Shown here in pieces: positions 35,984 through 44,993 of a DNA stretch of 64,000 bases. The number at the start of each line of letters is the position of its first letter. Position 1 is the stretch's first letter. The translations under genes and the position numbers were made by a program. The notes below the pieces were generated by a model. The model worked only from the letters and a program-made list of their open reading frames with translations, was not told the DNA's origin and did no database searches. The stretch is from CAWKOH01 sp963851245 (GTDB lineage: Bacteria > Actinomycetota > Acidimicrobiia > Acidimicrobiales > Palsa-688), in the NCBI GenBank assembly GCA_963851245.1, contig CAWKOH010000004.1, forward strand, positions 434,001 through 498,000, given 5' to 3'.

Positions 35984-37467
35984 TCGCCCCTTTCAGAGGT
36001 CCCCGCGGCGGGCAGGGTAAATACCAGGCGAGCGCCCCCCGCGGGCGGCCCTTCGACCCAGATTCGTTCTCCATGGGCGTCGAGAAAGGTCTTGGCGATG
36101 GCCAATCCCAGCCCCGAGCGACCCCCGGTATCGAAGTGCACGAAGCTCTCAAAAATCGCCTCTCGCTCGGTCGGGGGCACGCCGGGGCCGCGGTCGGCCA
36201 CTTCGATGCGAACCTCGTCTGCCGTAGGGCACGCCCTCACTGAGATCGGCGAGCCCGGCGGAGCGTGCCGATCGGCGTTGTCGAGCAGATTCACGAGCAC
36301 CTGGGCTATCAAAACCGGGTCGACGTCGACCGGCGGTATGCCGTCTGGAACATCGATGTCGACCTGCCGCTCGCCGAGCGAGGGACGCAGGGCGGCCACG
36401 GCGTCAGCGATGAGGTCGAGGACCGATGAGGGGACCCGCTCCACTTTCAAGACGCCGGCCTGATATCTGGTCATGTCGAGCAGGCTGCTGACCAGTCGCG
36501 TCAACCGGTCGGTCTGAACATCGAGGAGGTCGTAGAGCTCGTGTCTGTCGGCGTCGGACAGTTGAACTCCGGGATCCAGTAGTGTCGAGGATGCGATCTT
36601 CATCGTTGCCAGGGGCGTCCGCAGATCGTGCGACACCGCACCCAGCAGGTCCCGGCGCACCTGATCGACCGCCTCGAGCAGCTCCGATCTCAAGGCCTGC
36701 GACCGCAGCTGAGCCCGTTCCAGGGCCAAGGCGGCGTGATTGGCGAAGGTCCGCAGCAGGTCGCGGTCGGCCTCCGACTCGGGCAGGCCCTTCAGCGCCA
36801 GGATCCCGATGGGCCGGCCGGCGGCAGATAGGGCTACCGCTCGCAGCCCGGTGACTTCGCCCTTCGTGGTGCCTACGTGGACTGGAAGACCTGAGTCGGG
36901 TTGGAGTCGATGCCGCTCCTCGGCCGTCATCGGATCACCTGCCGATGCGACCACCTCAAGCGGCCCTCCGGTCGGGAGCAGCACCGCCACCCCGGCCAGT
37001 CCGAAAACGGTCCGTACCGCGTTGACAATGGTCTCCAGTAGTTCACTCACAGATCGTTCTTGGACGAGCATTTCGGAGAGGTCGAAGAGCCTTTGCGCTT
37101 CGAAGGCTCGTTTCTGCGCCTCCGACCGAGCCGACTGGAACCTGGCCACCACCTGAGCGACCGACAGCATCACAAGCACGTAAACGCCGAGAGCAACCCA
37201 GTTCCGAGCTGCTCCCACCTCCAGTGTGTAATACGGCGGGATGAAGGCGAAGTCGTAGACAACGAACCCGCCGACAACTCCGGCCAAACCTCCGGCGTAA
37301 CCACCGACGATGACACCGACCACTACCGGGAGGACCAGGACCAGGCCAGCGGTGGCGATGCTGATGTGGGACCGAACCGGGATCATCAGCGCACCCAGGA
37401 CCAGGGCACTGCCGACGCCGATTGCCGATCCGACCACGTCGCGTCTCTCACCCGTCCATTGTCCCAT
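35977..37467 (-). CDS. KdpD C-terminal half: DUF4118, GAF and histidine kinase
   Basis: 496 residues that match only the second half of KdpD. Four membrane helices of the DUF4118 domain (residues 12-105), a GAF-like domain (about 125-255), HisKA with LLGAVSHDLRTPLATMKIAS (phospho-His), N-box VLVNLLDNADRHAP, DRGPGVPP and GRSGLGLAIAKTFL. The KdpD sensor and Usp domains that normally precede DUF4118 are absent; a protein with exactly those domains is encoded at 38498-39683 on the other strand. So KdpD appears to be split. Confidence 0.9.
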   Translation of the reverse strand: MGQWTGERRDVVGSAIGVGSALVLGALMIPVRSHISIATAGLVLVLPVVVGVIVGGYAGGLAGVVGGFVVYDFAFIPPYYTLEVGAARNWVALGVYVLVMLSVAQVVARFQSARSEAQKRAFEAQRLFDLSEMLVQERSVSELLETIVNAVRTVFGLAGVAVLLPTGGPLEVVASAGDPMTAEERHRLQPDSGLPVHVGTTKGEVTGLRAVALSAAGRPIGILALKGLPESEADRDLLRTFANHAALALERAQLRSQALRSELLEAVDQVRRDLLGAVSHDLRTPLATMKIASSTLLDPGVQLSDADRHELYDLLDVQTDRLTRLVSSLLDMTRYQAGVLKVERVPSSVLDLIADAVAALRPSLGERQVDIDVPDGIPPVDVDPVLIAQVLVNLLDNADRHAPPGSPISVRACPTADEVRIEVADRGPGVPPTEREAIFESFVHFDTGGRSGLGLAIAKTFLDAHGERIWVEGPPAGGARLVFTLPAAGTSERGEC

Positions 37468-37566
37468 CGACCGGTGCTTGAACGACGGCTCGACATTTAG
37501 AACTTATTAAGGACTTCGAGGCGCTGTTCAGATCGTGTTAAGCGGCCCGGAGCCAGGATCAGCTTC

Positions 37567-37650
37567 ATGGCCGATTTCCTGGTTGTGCTCGGCATTGTGG
37601 CGTTCGCTTTGGTGATGCTCGGTCTGGTATGGGCCCTGGAGCGGGTATGA
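37567..37650 (+). CDS. 27-residue membrane peptide before kdpF
   Basis: One hydrophobic helix: MADFLVVLGIVAFALVMLGL, ending in WALERV. Peptides of this kind commonly precede kdpF in actinobacterial kdp operons. Its stop overlaps the kdpF start (ATGA). Role unknown. Confidence 0.65.
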   Translation: MADFLVVLGIVAFALVMLGLVWALERV

Positions 37651-37736
37651 CCGCCGGCCAAGTCCTGCTGCTCATCATCTCGGTTGTGGTGTTCATCTAC
37701 CTGTGGATCGCCATGTTCAAGCCTGAGTGGTTTTAG
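37647..37736 (+). CDS. kdpF: KdpF small subunit of the K+-ATPase
   Basis: 29 residues: one helix (VLLLIISVVVFIYLWIAMF) ending KPEWF, the typical KdpF C-terminus. KdpF stabilises the KdpABC complex in the membrane. It is followed without gap by the kdpA start. Confidence 0.8.
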   Translation: MTAGQVLLLIISVVVFIYLWIAMFKPEWF

Positions 37737-37835
37737 ATGGGCTATTTCATCACCATCCTTACCCTGGTCATCGCCCTGGCCATCACCTGGCTCTACCTGG
37801 GGTCGTACATGGCGGCAGCGATACCAGGCCGCTGA
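37737..37835 (+). pseudogene. kdpA: KdpA N-terminal stub
   Basis: Begins like KdpA, the K+-translocating subunit, with one helix (FITILTLVIALAITWLYLGS) and YMA, then after about 26 codons joins KdpB sequence in another frame and stops. Over 500 residues of KdpA, including all selectivity-filter loops, are missing. Non-functional as read. Confidence 0.65.
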
Positions 37836-38397
37836 CGGCCGCGGCCATCGCCCAGGAGGCGGGGGTGGACGACTTCCTGGCCGAAGCCACGCCCGAGGCC
37901 AAGATGGCTCTCATCAAGGCCGAGCAGGAGGGCGGGAAGGTCGTCGCCATGACCGGCGACGGGACGAACGACGCCCCCGCCCTCGCCCAGGCCGACGTCG
38001 GCGTGGCCATGAATACCGGCACCACGGCGGCCAGGGAGGCCGGGAATATGGTCGACCTCGATTCCAACCCCACCAAGCTCATCGATGTGGTGGAGATCGG
38101 CAAGCAGCTGCTGATCACCCGTGGCTCGCTGACGACGTTCTCGATCGCCAACGACGTGGCCAAGTACTTCGCCATCATCCCGGCTCTGTTCGCGGCCACC
38201 TATCCCCAGCTGAACACCCTCAACATCATGAAGCTCCACAGCCCCGAGAACGCGGTGCTCTCGGCCGTGATCTTCAACGCCCTGGTGATAGTGGCGCTCA
38301 TCCCCCTCGCCCTCCGGGAAGTGAGGTTTCGCCCGGCCAGCTCCGCCGCCATCCTCCGCCGGAAGGTGTGGATCTACGGGGTCGGCGGGATCAGCCT
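37820..38397 (+). pseudogene. kdpB: KdpB C-terminal fragment
   Basis: About 190 codons match the hinge and last membrane part of KdpB: TAAAIAQEAGVDDFLAEATP, VAMTGDGTNDAPALAQADVG (P-type ATPase hinge), NMVDLDSNPTKLIDVVEIGK and SIANDVAKYFAIIPALFAAT. The phosphorylation DKTGT site and all upstream parts are missing, and the match stops at IYGVGGIS, about 30 residues before the usual end. The frame continues open into the KdpD half downstream. Confidence 0.85.
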
Positions 38398-38414
38398 GCT
38401 GCTATGTCGGGGGG

Positions 38415-38501
38415 ACGACTCAGCTCGAGGACGGCCGGCTGGTTTTGTGGAACCCTATTTATCGCTTGGAACGCGGCTACCCGTCCGACGACGAGAAATG
38501 A
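38415..38501 (+). pseudogene. C-terminal remnant of an unidentified gene
   Basis: In a frame different from KdpB, TQLEDGRLVLWNPIYRLERG then YPSDDEK ends in a TGA that overlaps the next ATG (ATGA), as real coupled genes do. It does not look like KdpC. I do not recognise it. It probably is the tail of a gene whose body was lost between kdpB and kdpD. Confidence 0.35.
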
Positions 38502-39683
38502 CCACGGGCTCCCCCGACCCGGCCGTGTCGGTCGCGTCTGACACCAGCGATAGCGTGGCGCCCGCCGGTCACTTCCGGATATACCTGGGGGCCGCGGCGG
38601 GAGTGGGCAAGACCTACGCCATGCTCAGCGAAGGGCGCCGGCGGGCCGAGCGAGGCACAGATGTGGTGATCGGATTCGTTGAACCGCACGGCCGGCTCCA
38701 TACCGAGGAGATGACCGAAGGTCTGGAGATGATTCCCCGGCAGCTGGTGGAGTACCGGAGGACGACCTTCCCGGAGATGGACCTTCCCGCGGTGCTGGCC
38801 CGGCACCCGAAGGTGGCGCTCATCGACGAGCTGGCCCACACCAACGTGCCGGGCTCCGGTCCACACGAGAAGCGCTGGCAGGACGTCCTCGAGATTCTCG
38901 AGGCCGGGATCGACGTGATCACGACGGTGAACATCCAGCATCTGGAGAGCATCGCGGACGCGGTAGAGCAGATCACCGGCGTGCAGATCCGGGAGAGGGT
39001 TCCTGACTGGGTCCTGCGCAAGGCCGACCAGATCGAGCTGGTCGACTCCTCACCCGAGCAGCTGCGCCGCCGGATGCTCCACGGCAACATCTATCCGCCA
39101 GACAAGGTGCCGCAGGCTCTCCATAACTTCTTCCGCCAGGAGAACCTGACCGCCCTGAGAGAGCTGTCCCTGCGCTTCCTGGCCGACGAGACAGAAGAAG
39201 ACCTCCTGGCCTACCTGCAGACCAGGCAGACGGACGCCCCATGGGAGACCAGCGAACGCATCCTGGTGGCGGTAACCCGAGCGCCGGGGACCGACGCCAT
39301 CGTCCGCCGGGCGGCGCGGCATGGCCTCCAGGATCAAGGCCGACCTGCACGCCATCAATGTGGTCACCGACGAGTCCGGCGGGAAAGCCGACGAACAGCT
39401 GCTCAAGCTACGACAGGTGGCATCCGACGTCGGTGCCGACTGGACCGAGGTCCATGCCGACGATCCGGTAAAGGCCATAATCGACTACGCCCGCCGGCAC
39501 CAGATCACCCAGATCGTGCTCGGGTCGAGCGCGCGCGGCTGGTGGCAGGAGCTTGTGGGTGGGGGATCAATTGTCCGCAAGGTGTCGAAGCTGGCAGCGG
39601 GGGCCGGGATCGACGTTCACATCATCGCCCGCCGCGACTCCAATGTGGCGCTGGAATCCGGCCCCGACGCGGGCGACGGCTAG
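38498..39683 (+). CDS. KdpD N-terminal half: sensor plus Usp domain (one frameshift)
   Basis: About 395 residues. KdpD sensor domain with Walker A LGAAAGVGKTYAMLSEG, Walker B-like VALIDELAHTNVPGS and TTVNIQHLESIADAVEQITG, then a Usp domain (RIKADLHAINVV to IVLGSSARGWWQELVGG). One extra C near 39323 (CGGCATGGC for CGGATGGC) shifts the frame between the two domains. It ends after the Usp domain, with no membrane or kinase part. Together with 35977-37467 it makes a complete KdpD in two proteins. Confidence 0.88.
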
Positions 39684-39700
39684 CAAAAGTTTCCTCGCCA

Positions 39701-39719
39701 TATACCCTGGGGGGGTATA
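39701..39719. promoter_or_regulatory. CsoR-type copper operator overlapping the promoter
   Basis: TATACCC, five bases, GGGTATA: a perfect 7-bp inverted repeat matching the G/C-tract plus TATA type of CsoR operator. It lies 29 bp before csoR and overlaps a possible -10 element (TATAGT). Cu(I)-CsoR release would derepress csoR-copA. Confidence 0.85.
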
Positions 39720-39747
39720 GTGACCAGGGCTAGGCGAGGAGAGGCCA

Positions 39748-40029
39748 ATGTACGGGTATAGCCCCGATAAGGACGAGTACCTCAGACGCTTGCGACGCAT
39801 AGAGGGGCAGGTGCGGGGACTCCAGCGCATGATCGAAGAGGATCGCTACTGCATCGACATCTTGACTCAAGTGTCGGCGGCGACGAAGGCTTTGCACTCC
39901 GTGGCCGTCGGTCTGCTGGAGTCTCACATCGGGCACTGCGTGGCGGAGGCGAAGGCGGCCGGCGGGCCCGAGGCCGACCTGAAGGTCAAGGAAGCGGCTG
40001 ACGCGGTCGCTCGCCTCCTGCATTCCTAG
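39748..40029 (+). CDS. csoR: CsoR copper-sensing repressor
   Basis: 93 residues, all-helical DUF156/CsoR family. Cu(I) ligands are in place: Cys in DRYCIDILTQ, then His and Cys in LLESHIGHCVAEA. RRLRRIEGQVRGLQRMIEED is the family signature helix. An AGGAGAGG site precedes the ATG, and the operator lies just upstream. It is followed three bases later by copA. Confidence 0.95.
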   Translation: MYGYSPDKDEYLRRLRRIEGQVRGLQRMIEEDRYCIDILTQVSAATKALHSVAVGLLESHIGHCVAEAKAAGGPEADLKVKEAADAVARLLHS

Positions 40030-40032
40030 AGC

Positions 40033-42269
40033 ATGCAGATGGTGGGAGCGCTGCAGTCAACCACCCCGGCAGGCGACACGGTGGTGCTCGAAGTCGAGGG
40101 CATGACATGCGCCAGCTGTGTCCGCGCCGTCGAAGAGGCCCTGGGCCGGGTCCCCGGAGTGCGCGACCGCGACAGTCAACCTGGCCACGGAATCCGCTCG
40201 GGTTGAGGTCTCTTCTGAGGCGGCGGTCGACGATCTCATCGGAGCGGTCGCCTCCGCCGGATACCGGGCCCGCGTGCCGGCGCATGCGCAGCGAGCCGGC
40301 TCCGGCGTCGATCGTCGGGCAGCTGATCTCAGGGCGCGCCTGGTGCGGTTGATCGCCGGTTGTGTCCTTACCGTGGCCGTGCTCGTACTGGCTTACGCGT
40401 TCGATGGCCAATCATGGTCGAATCGGCTTCAGCTGGTCCTGACCCTGCCGGTATACCTCTGGGTCGGCCGCCCCTTCCACGCCGGTGCGCTGGCCGGGCT
40501 GCGGCGACGGTCAGTGAACATGGACACGCTGGTGTCTCTGGGGTCGACGATCGCGCTGACCTACTCAGCCGTCGTGACGCTCACCCAGCCCGGCTCAGCC
40601 ACGTACTACGACGTAGCCGCCGTCATCGTCACTTCGATCTCAGCGGGGAAATATCTCGAGACGCTCACCAGGAACCGGGCGGGGGCCGCCCTCGAGGACC
40701 TGGCCGGCCTCCAGCCGCAGGTGGCTCACCTTCTCTCGAGAGGTGAGGGCGAGGAGGGAAGCTTCGACGTCCCGATCGAGTCACTCCGGCCCGACGACGA
40801 AATACTGGTGAAGCCGGGTGAAGCACTGCCCGCCGACGGCGTGATCTTCGATGGGGAGAGCTGGCTCGACGAGGCCGTGGTCACGGGCGAGAGCAAGCCG
40901 GCGTTCAAGGGGCCGGGCGACGGGGTCGTTAGCGGGTCGGTCAATGGCCTTAGCCCGGTGAAGGTCCGGGTTTCCCGGACGGGGGAAGACTCGACGATCG
41001 GCCGGATCATGAGTCTGGTGGACCGGGCCCTCTCAGAGAAGTCGCACGCCCAGCGACTGGCGGACCGGGCGTCCGCGATCTTCGTCCCGGTCATCCTGGC
41101 GGCCTCTGCTGCGACCTTCCTCGGTTGGTTGGCCATCGGTGGTTCTCTCGCCGGTGCGGTCGCCTCCGCCACTGCAGTGCTCGTGGTGGCGTGCCCCTCG
41201 CGCGCTCGGGCTGGCCACCCCGGTGGCTGTCCTGGTGGGGGCGGGCCGGGGGGCGCAGCTGGGCTTGCTCATTTCCGGCGGACAGGCCTTGGAGCGGGTC
41301 CACGACCTGGGGACCGTGGTTATGGACAAGACCGGGACCTTGACGACGGGCCGGCCCGCGGTCGTCGAGGTCCAGGCGGTTGGGGATGCCGACCAGCATG
41401 AATCGCTGGCGCTGGCTGCCGCCGTGGAGGCGGCGTCAGAACACCCGCTTGCCCAGGCGATTGTGGCCGCCGCCTCGGAAGGCGCTGACCACCCGCCTCC
41501 TCAGGCCGTGGGTGTCAGGGCGATCGCCGGAGAGGGCGTGGTCGGATGGGTCGAGGGGCGATCCGTGGAGGTGGGCTCGTACCGGTGGCACGACGGCCTT
41601 ACGCCTGGCGCCGGCGCCACAGCTATTCTCCGTTCAGAAGCCGCCCGACTCACCCGGGCCGCCCTCGCCCCGGGCCTCACCCAGGTTGTCACCGCCGTCG
41701 ACGGTGTACCCGTGCTTGTGATGGGGATCGAGGACCCTGTACGGGCGGGTGCGCAGTACGGAGTGGCCAAGCTTCGCTCCATGGGGATCCGGGTCGTGAT
41801 GGCGACCGGGGATGGCTACGACGTAGCCAGGCGAGTCGCCAGCGAAGTCGGAGTGGACGAGGTTTATGCCGAACTCAGTCCCGAGGGCAAGGTCGAGCTG
41901 TTGCAGCGGATGCGAGGCCGCAACGGAACCGTCGCCATGGTCGGGGACGGGATAAACGATGCTGCCGCCCTGGCCGCGGCCGACGTCGGCATCGCCATGG
42001 GCACCGGCAGTGGTTTGGCCCTGGCCGCGGCCGACATAACTCTCGTCCATGGAGACGTCGGAGCCGTGGCCGACGCCCTGGCCCTCTCACGGGCCACCCG
42101 GAGGGTGATATGGCAGAACCTCGGGTGGGCTTTTGGCTACAACCTGGCTCTCATCCCGCTGGCCGCCTTGGGGATCCTCCCGCCACTGCTCGCCGCCGTG
42201 GCCATGGCGACCAGCTCCGTAACAGTCGTGCTGAACGCCCTGCGGCTTCGGCGGTTTGCGCCCCCTTAG
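40033..42269 (+). CDS. copA: Copper-exporting P1B-type ATPase (two frameshifts)
   Basis: Pumps Cu+ out of the cytoplasm. N-terminal HMA domain with GMTCASCVRAVEEALG, membrane helices, actuator VVTGESKP, phosphorylation site VVMDKTGTLTTGRP, SEHPLAQAI (HP motif), GDGINDAAALAAADVGIAMG hinge and C-terminal helices. Extra C residues near 40168 and near 41205 shift the frame; deleting the second restores the membrane Cu motif CPCALGLATP from CPSRARAG. Length after correction is about 745 residues, normal. In an operon with csoR. Confidence 0.92.
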
Positions 42270-42360
42270 CTGCCAGGGCGGCGGCTCCGGCCGCGAGCGG
42301 CGGGGCCAAAACGGCCAGGGTGGGAGTACGGTTCTTGGCATTCGGCGCTGGAGGACCACC

Positions 42361-43509
42361 ATGAGAACCGAGATCTGCGAGGAGCTGGGCATAGAGTTCC
42401 CGATCTTCGCCTTCAGCCACTGTCGGGACGTCGTAGCCGCCGTCAGCAAGGCCGGGGGCATCGGAGTTCTAGGTGCCACGGCCTACTCAGCGGAGCATCT
42501 CGGGGTGGCTCTGGACTGGCTCGATGAGCACGTCGGCGACCGGCCCTACGGGGTGGACGTCATAGTCCCGGCGAAGTACGTCGGCGACGACACCGGTGGC
42601 ATGACCCAGCGCCAGGCCCTCGATCTCATCCCGCCGGAGCACCGCCGGTTCGTGGAGGACCTGCTGGACCGTTACGGAGTGGCCCAGCTTCCCGACGACG
42701 ACTCCGATCGCGTGCCGGAGAACGACGAGCGCTTCATGCCGTTCTCGACTCAGAGCGCCCACGCCCTCCTCGACGTGGTGTGGAAGCACCCGAAGGCCAG
42801 ACTCATCGCGAACGCTCTGGGCCCGGCCCCCGACTACCTGGTGGCGGAAGCTCACGCTCGCGATTTGTTCGTAGCCGGCCTGGTGGGCAAGGTCGAGCAC
42901 GCCCGGCGACAGAAGGCGGCGGGGGTGGACCTGATCGTCGCCCAGGGATCGGAAGCGGGCGGTCACACCGGCGAGATCGGCACCATGGTCCTGATACCCC
43001 AGGTAGTTGATGCGGTGGCTCCGCTGCCGGTGCTGGCCGCAGGCGGGATCGCCGACGGCCGCCAGATCGCCGCCGCCTTGGCGCTTGGGGCCCAGGGTGT
43101 CTGGGCCGGATCCGTGTGGCTGACCACAGAGGAGGCGGAAACCCATCCAGTGGTGAAGGAGAAGTTTCTCGCCGCCACCTCTGCCGACACGGTCCGGTCG
43201 CGTTCCAAGACCGGAAAGCCGGCCCGACAGCTGCGATCGGCGTGGACCGAGGAGTGGGAGCGCCCGGGCAGCCCTGATCCGCTCCCGATGCCCCTGCAGT
43301 CAGCGCTCGTCGCCGATGCCGAGATTCGCGTAGCTCGCGCCGCGGCCTCCAACGACGGAGCTCGCCGGCTGATCAACTACTACGTCGGCCAGGCGGTAGG
43401 TCAGATGAACCAAACCAAGCCGGCGTCGGCGGTAGTGATGGACATGGTGGACTCCTACATCGAGGCCGCGACCCGCCTCGGAGCGACCGTTTCTTTGACG
43501 CCTGGATGA
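42361..43509 (+). CDS. Nitronate monooxygenase family flavoprotein
   Basis: 382 residues, FMN-dependent TIM barrel of the NMO/2-nitropropane dioxygenase family. Landmarks: ELGIEFPIFAFSHCRDVVAA, DLIVAQGSEAGGHTGEIGTM (active-site His in GGHTG), VLAAGGIADGRQIAAALALG and GAQGVWAGSVWLTTEEAE. The ATG follows GGAGG. Physiological role is probably detoxifying nitronates. The stop overlaps the DedA start (ATGA). Confidence 0.9.
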   Translation: MRTEICEELGIEFPIFAFSHCRDVVAAVSKAGGIGVLGATAYSAEHLGVALDWLDEHVGDRPYGVDVIVPAKYVGDDTGGMTQRQALDLIPPEHRRFVEDLLDRYGVAQLPDDDSDRVPENDERFMPFSTQSAHALLDVVWKHPKARLIANALGPAPDYLVAEAHARDLFVAGLVGKVEHARRQKAAGVDLIVAQGSEAGGHTGEIGTMVLIPQVVDAVAPLPVLAAGGIADGRQIAAALALGAQGVWAGSVWLTTEEAETHPVVKEKFLAATSADTVRSRSKTGKPARQLRSAWTEEWERPGSPDPLPMPLQSALVADAEIRVARAAASNDGARRLINYYVGQAVGQMNQTKPASAVVMDMVDSYIEAATRLGATVSLTPG

Positions 43510-44132
43510 ACGCCGATAGCCTCATCGCCCACTACGGCTACTGGGCCGTGTTCGTCCTGGTCGCGCTTGAAAGCCTGGGTATACCGCTTCCCGGGGAAAC
43601 CATCCTCATCGCCGCCGGGACCTACGCCGGCCACACCCATAAACTCAACGTCTGGATCATCTGGGCCGTGGCTGCGGCCGGAGCCATCATCGGGGACAAC
43701 ATCGGGTACTGGATAGGCGACAAAGGGGGATACCCGCTTCTGCGCCGGTACGGCCGGTACATCCGGGTCAAGGAGCCGGAGATCAAGGTCGGCCGCTACG
43801 TCTTCGACCGCTACGGAGGCAGTGTGGTCTTCTTCGGCCGATTCGTCTCGGTTTTGCGGACCTACGCCGCTTTCCTGGCCGGCACCAACAAGATGAGGTG
43901 GCGGAAATTCCTCATCTACAACATGGCCGGGGGCATTGTCTGGGCCGGGATCTACTCCTTCGGGTCTTACTACCTCGGGAATGCTCTAAAGCACGCGTCT
44001 GGCACCATCAACTGGGTTCTGGCCGGGGTGGCGGTGGTCGCCGTCTTCGTGACGATCCTGCTCGTGAGACGCGCCAGCAAGAGGCTCGAGATCCTGGCCG
44101 AGGCGGCCTATCCGGGTCCCCTGCCCGACTAA
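43506..44132 (+). CDS. DedA-family membrane protein
   Basis: 208 residues, DedA/VTT (SNARE-associated) fold thought to flip phospholipids or polyprenyl lipids. ESLGIPLPGETILIAAGTYA, GDNIGYWIGDKGG, FFGRFVSVLRTYAAFLAGTN (essential Arg residues) and the C-terminal helix WVLAGVAVVAVFVTILLV are present. Overlaps the preceding gene by four bases. Confidence 0.92.
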   Translation: MNADSLIAHYGYWAVFVLVALESLGIPLPGETILIAAGTYAGHTHKLNVWIIWAVAAAGAIIGDNIGYWIGDKGGYPLLRRYGRYIRVKEPEIKVGRYVFDRYGGSVVFFGRFVSVLRTYAAFLAGTNKMRWRKFLIYNMAGGIVWAGIYSFGSYYLGNALKHASGTINWVLAGVAVVAVFVTILLVRRASKRLEILAEAAYPGPLPD

Positions 44133-44136
44133 CCGG

Positions 44137-44760
44137 TCAGACTTCGAATCCCAGCGCGGCGAGGGCGCGCTGCGCTTCCTCGACACCCTGAACCCGGTGG
44201 GAATCGAAACCCAGAGCTGAGGCCCGCTCGACGTTGATCGCGTTGTCATCGAGGAAGGTGACCTGCCCGATGGGCACGCCCAACTCGCCGGCCACGTGCT
44301 CGAATAACGCCCGGTCCGGTTTGACCAACCCGATTCGGTACGAGAGGAAGGTCCGGTCGAACGCCGTCCCCAACCCCCACGCCTCCATAACGTCCCAGTG
44401 CAGTGAGTTGGTGTTGCTGAGACATCCCACTACTACCTGCTTCCGGAGGGCATCGACCATCTCCAGGGCGCCCTCATACAGGCCCGCCGGCCACTGTTGA
44501 AAGCGTTCGAGGAAGTCGTCGGAAGTGATGGGCAGATCCCAATCTGCGACAACGCCGGAAGCGAACTGAGACGGTGAGCAATCGCCGCGTTCGAAGCGGC
44601 GAACCCAATCGCATGCCAGCCACCGACGCCACACTTCGGCTTCGCTCTCGATGCCGGCGAGGTCCTGCATGGCAGCCACGCCGGGCACGCGGACCAGGAC
44701 CCCACCGAGATCGAAGAGCACAACGCGCTGTCTGCTGCTGGACATTTCGATGTCGAGCAT
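44137..44760 (-). CDS. HAD-superfamily hydrolase
   Basis: 207 residues. Motif I VVLFDLGGVLV, motif II CLSNTNSLHWD, motif III Lys in GLVKPDRALFEHV and motif IV VTFLDDNAINVERA. The DLGGV form of motif I and the cap type match the YihX/epoxide-hydrolase-N-terminal subfamily. Substrate unknown. ATG 44760 used; ATG 44745 is possible. Convergent with DedA, divergent from the FAD oxidase; the 233 bp upstream hold only promoter-type sequence. Confidence 0.85.
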   Translation of the reverse strand: MLDIEMSSSRQRVVLFDLGGVLVRVPGVAAMQDLAGIESEAEVWRRWLACDWVRRFERGDCSPSQFASGVVADWDLPITSDDFLERFQQWPAGLYEGALEMVDALRKQVVVGCLSNTNSLHWDVMEAWGLGTAFDRTFLSYRIGLVKPDRALFEHVAGELGVPIGQVTFLDDNAINVERASALGFDSHRVQGVEEAQRALAALGFEV

Positions 44761-44993
44761 CTCACGTCGGAGACTGCGTCGTTGGCGTGGTGGTTACTGA
44801 TCTGTCGGTTCCACTGGTGGAGACCACCAGCACTTTGCTAAACCAGGCGGGCCTCCGCTCGCACTTCCCGAACGACATCCGTCCGCCAATGAGGATGGAC
44901 CGAACCCGCCCATATAGCTGCCGGGCCGGCAGACGCGGCCGCTGCTCGACGGCATGCTTTCTGGGACGGCGGATTCAGGGTAGGTTTCAAGGC

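Noticed and set aside
37727..39340. A single 530-codon frame joining KdpB tail and KdpD sensor half
   Set aside because: The open frame across 38397-38498 has no homology, and an ATGA start for the KdpD half lies inside it; treated as two pieces.
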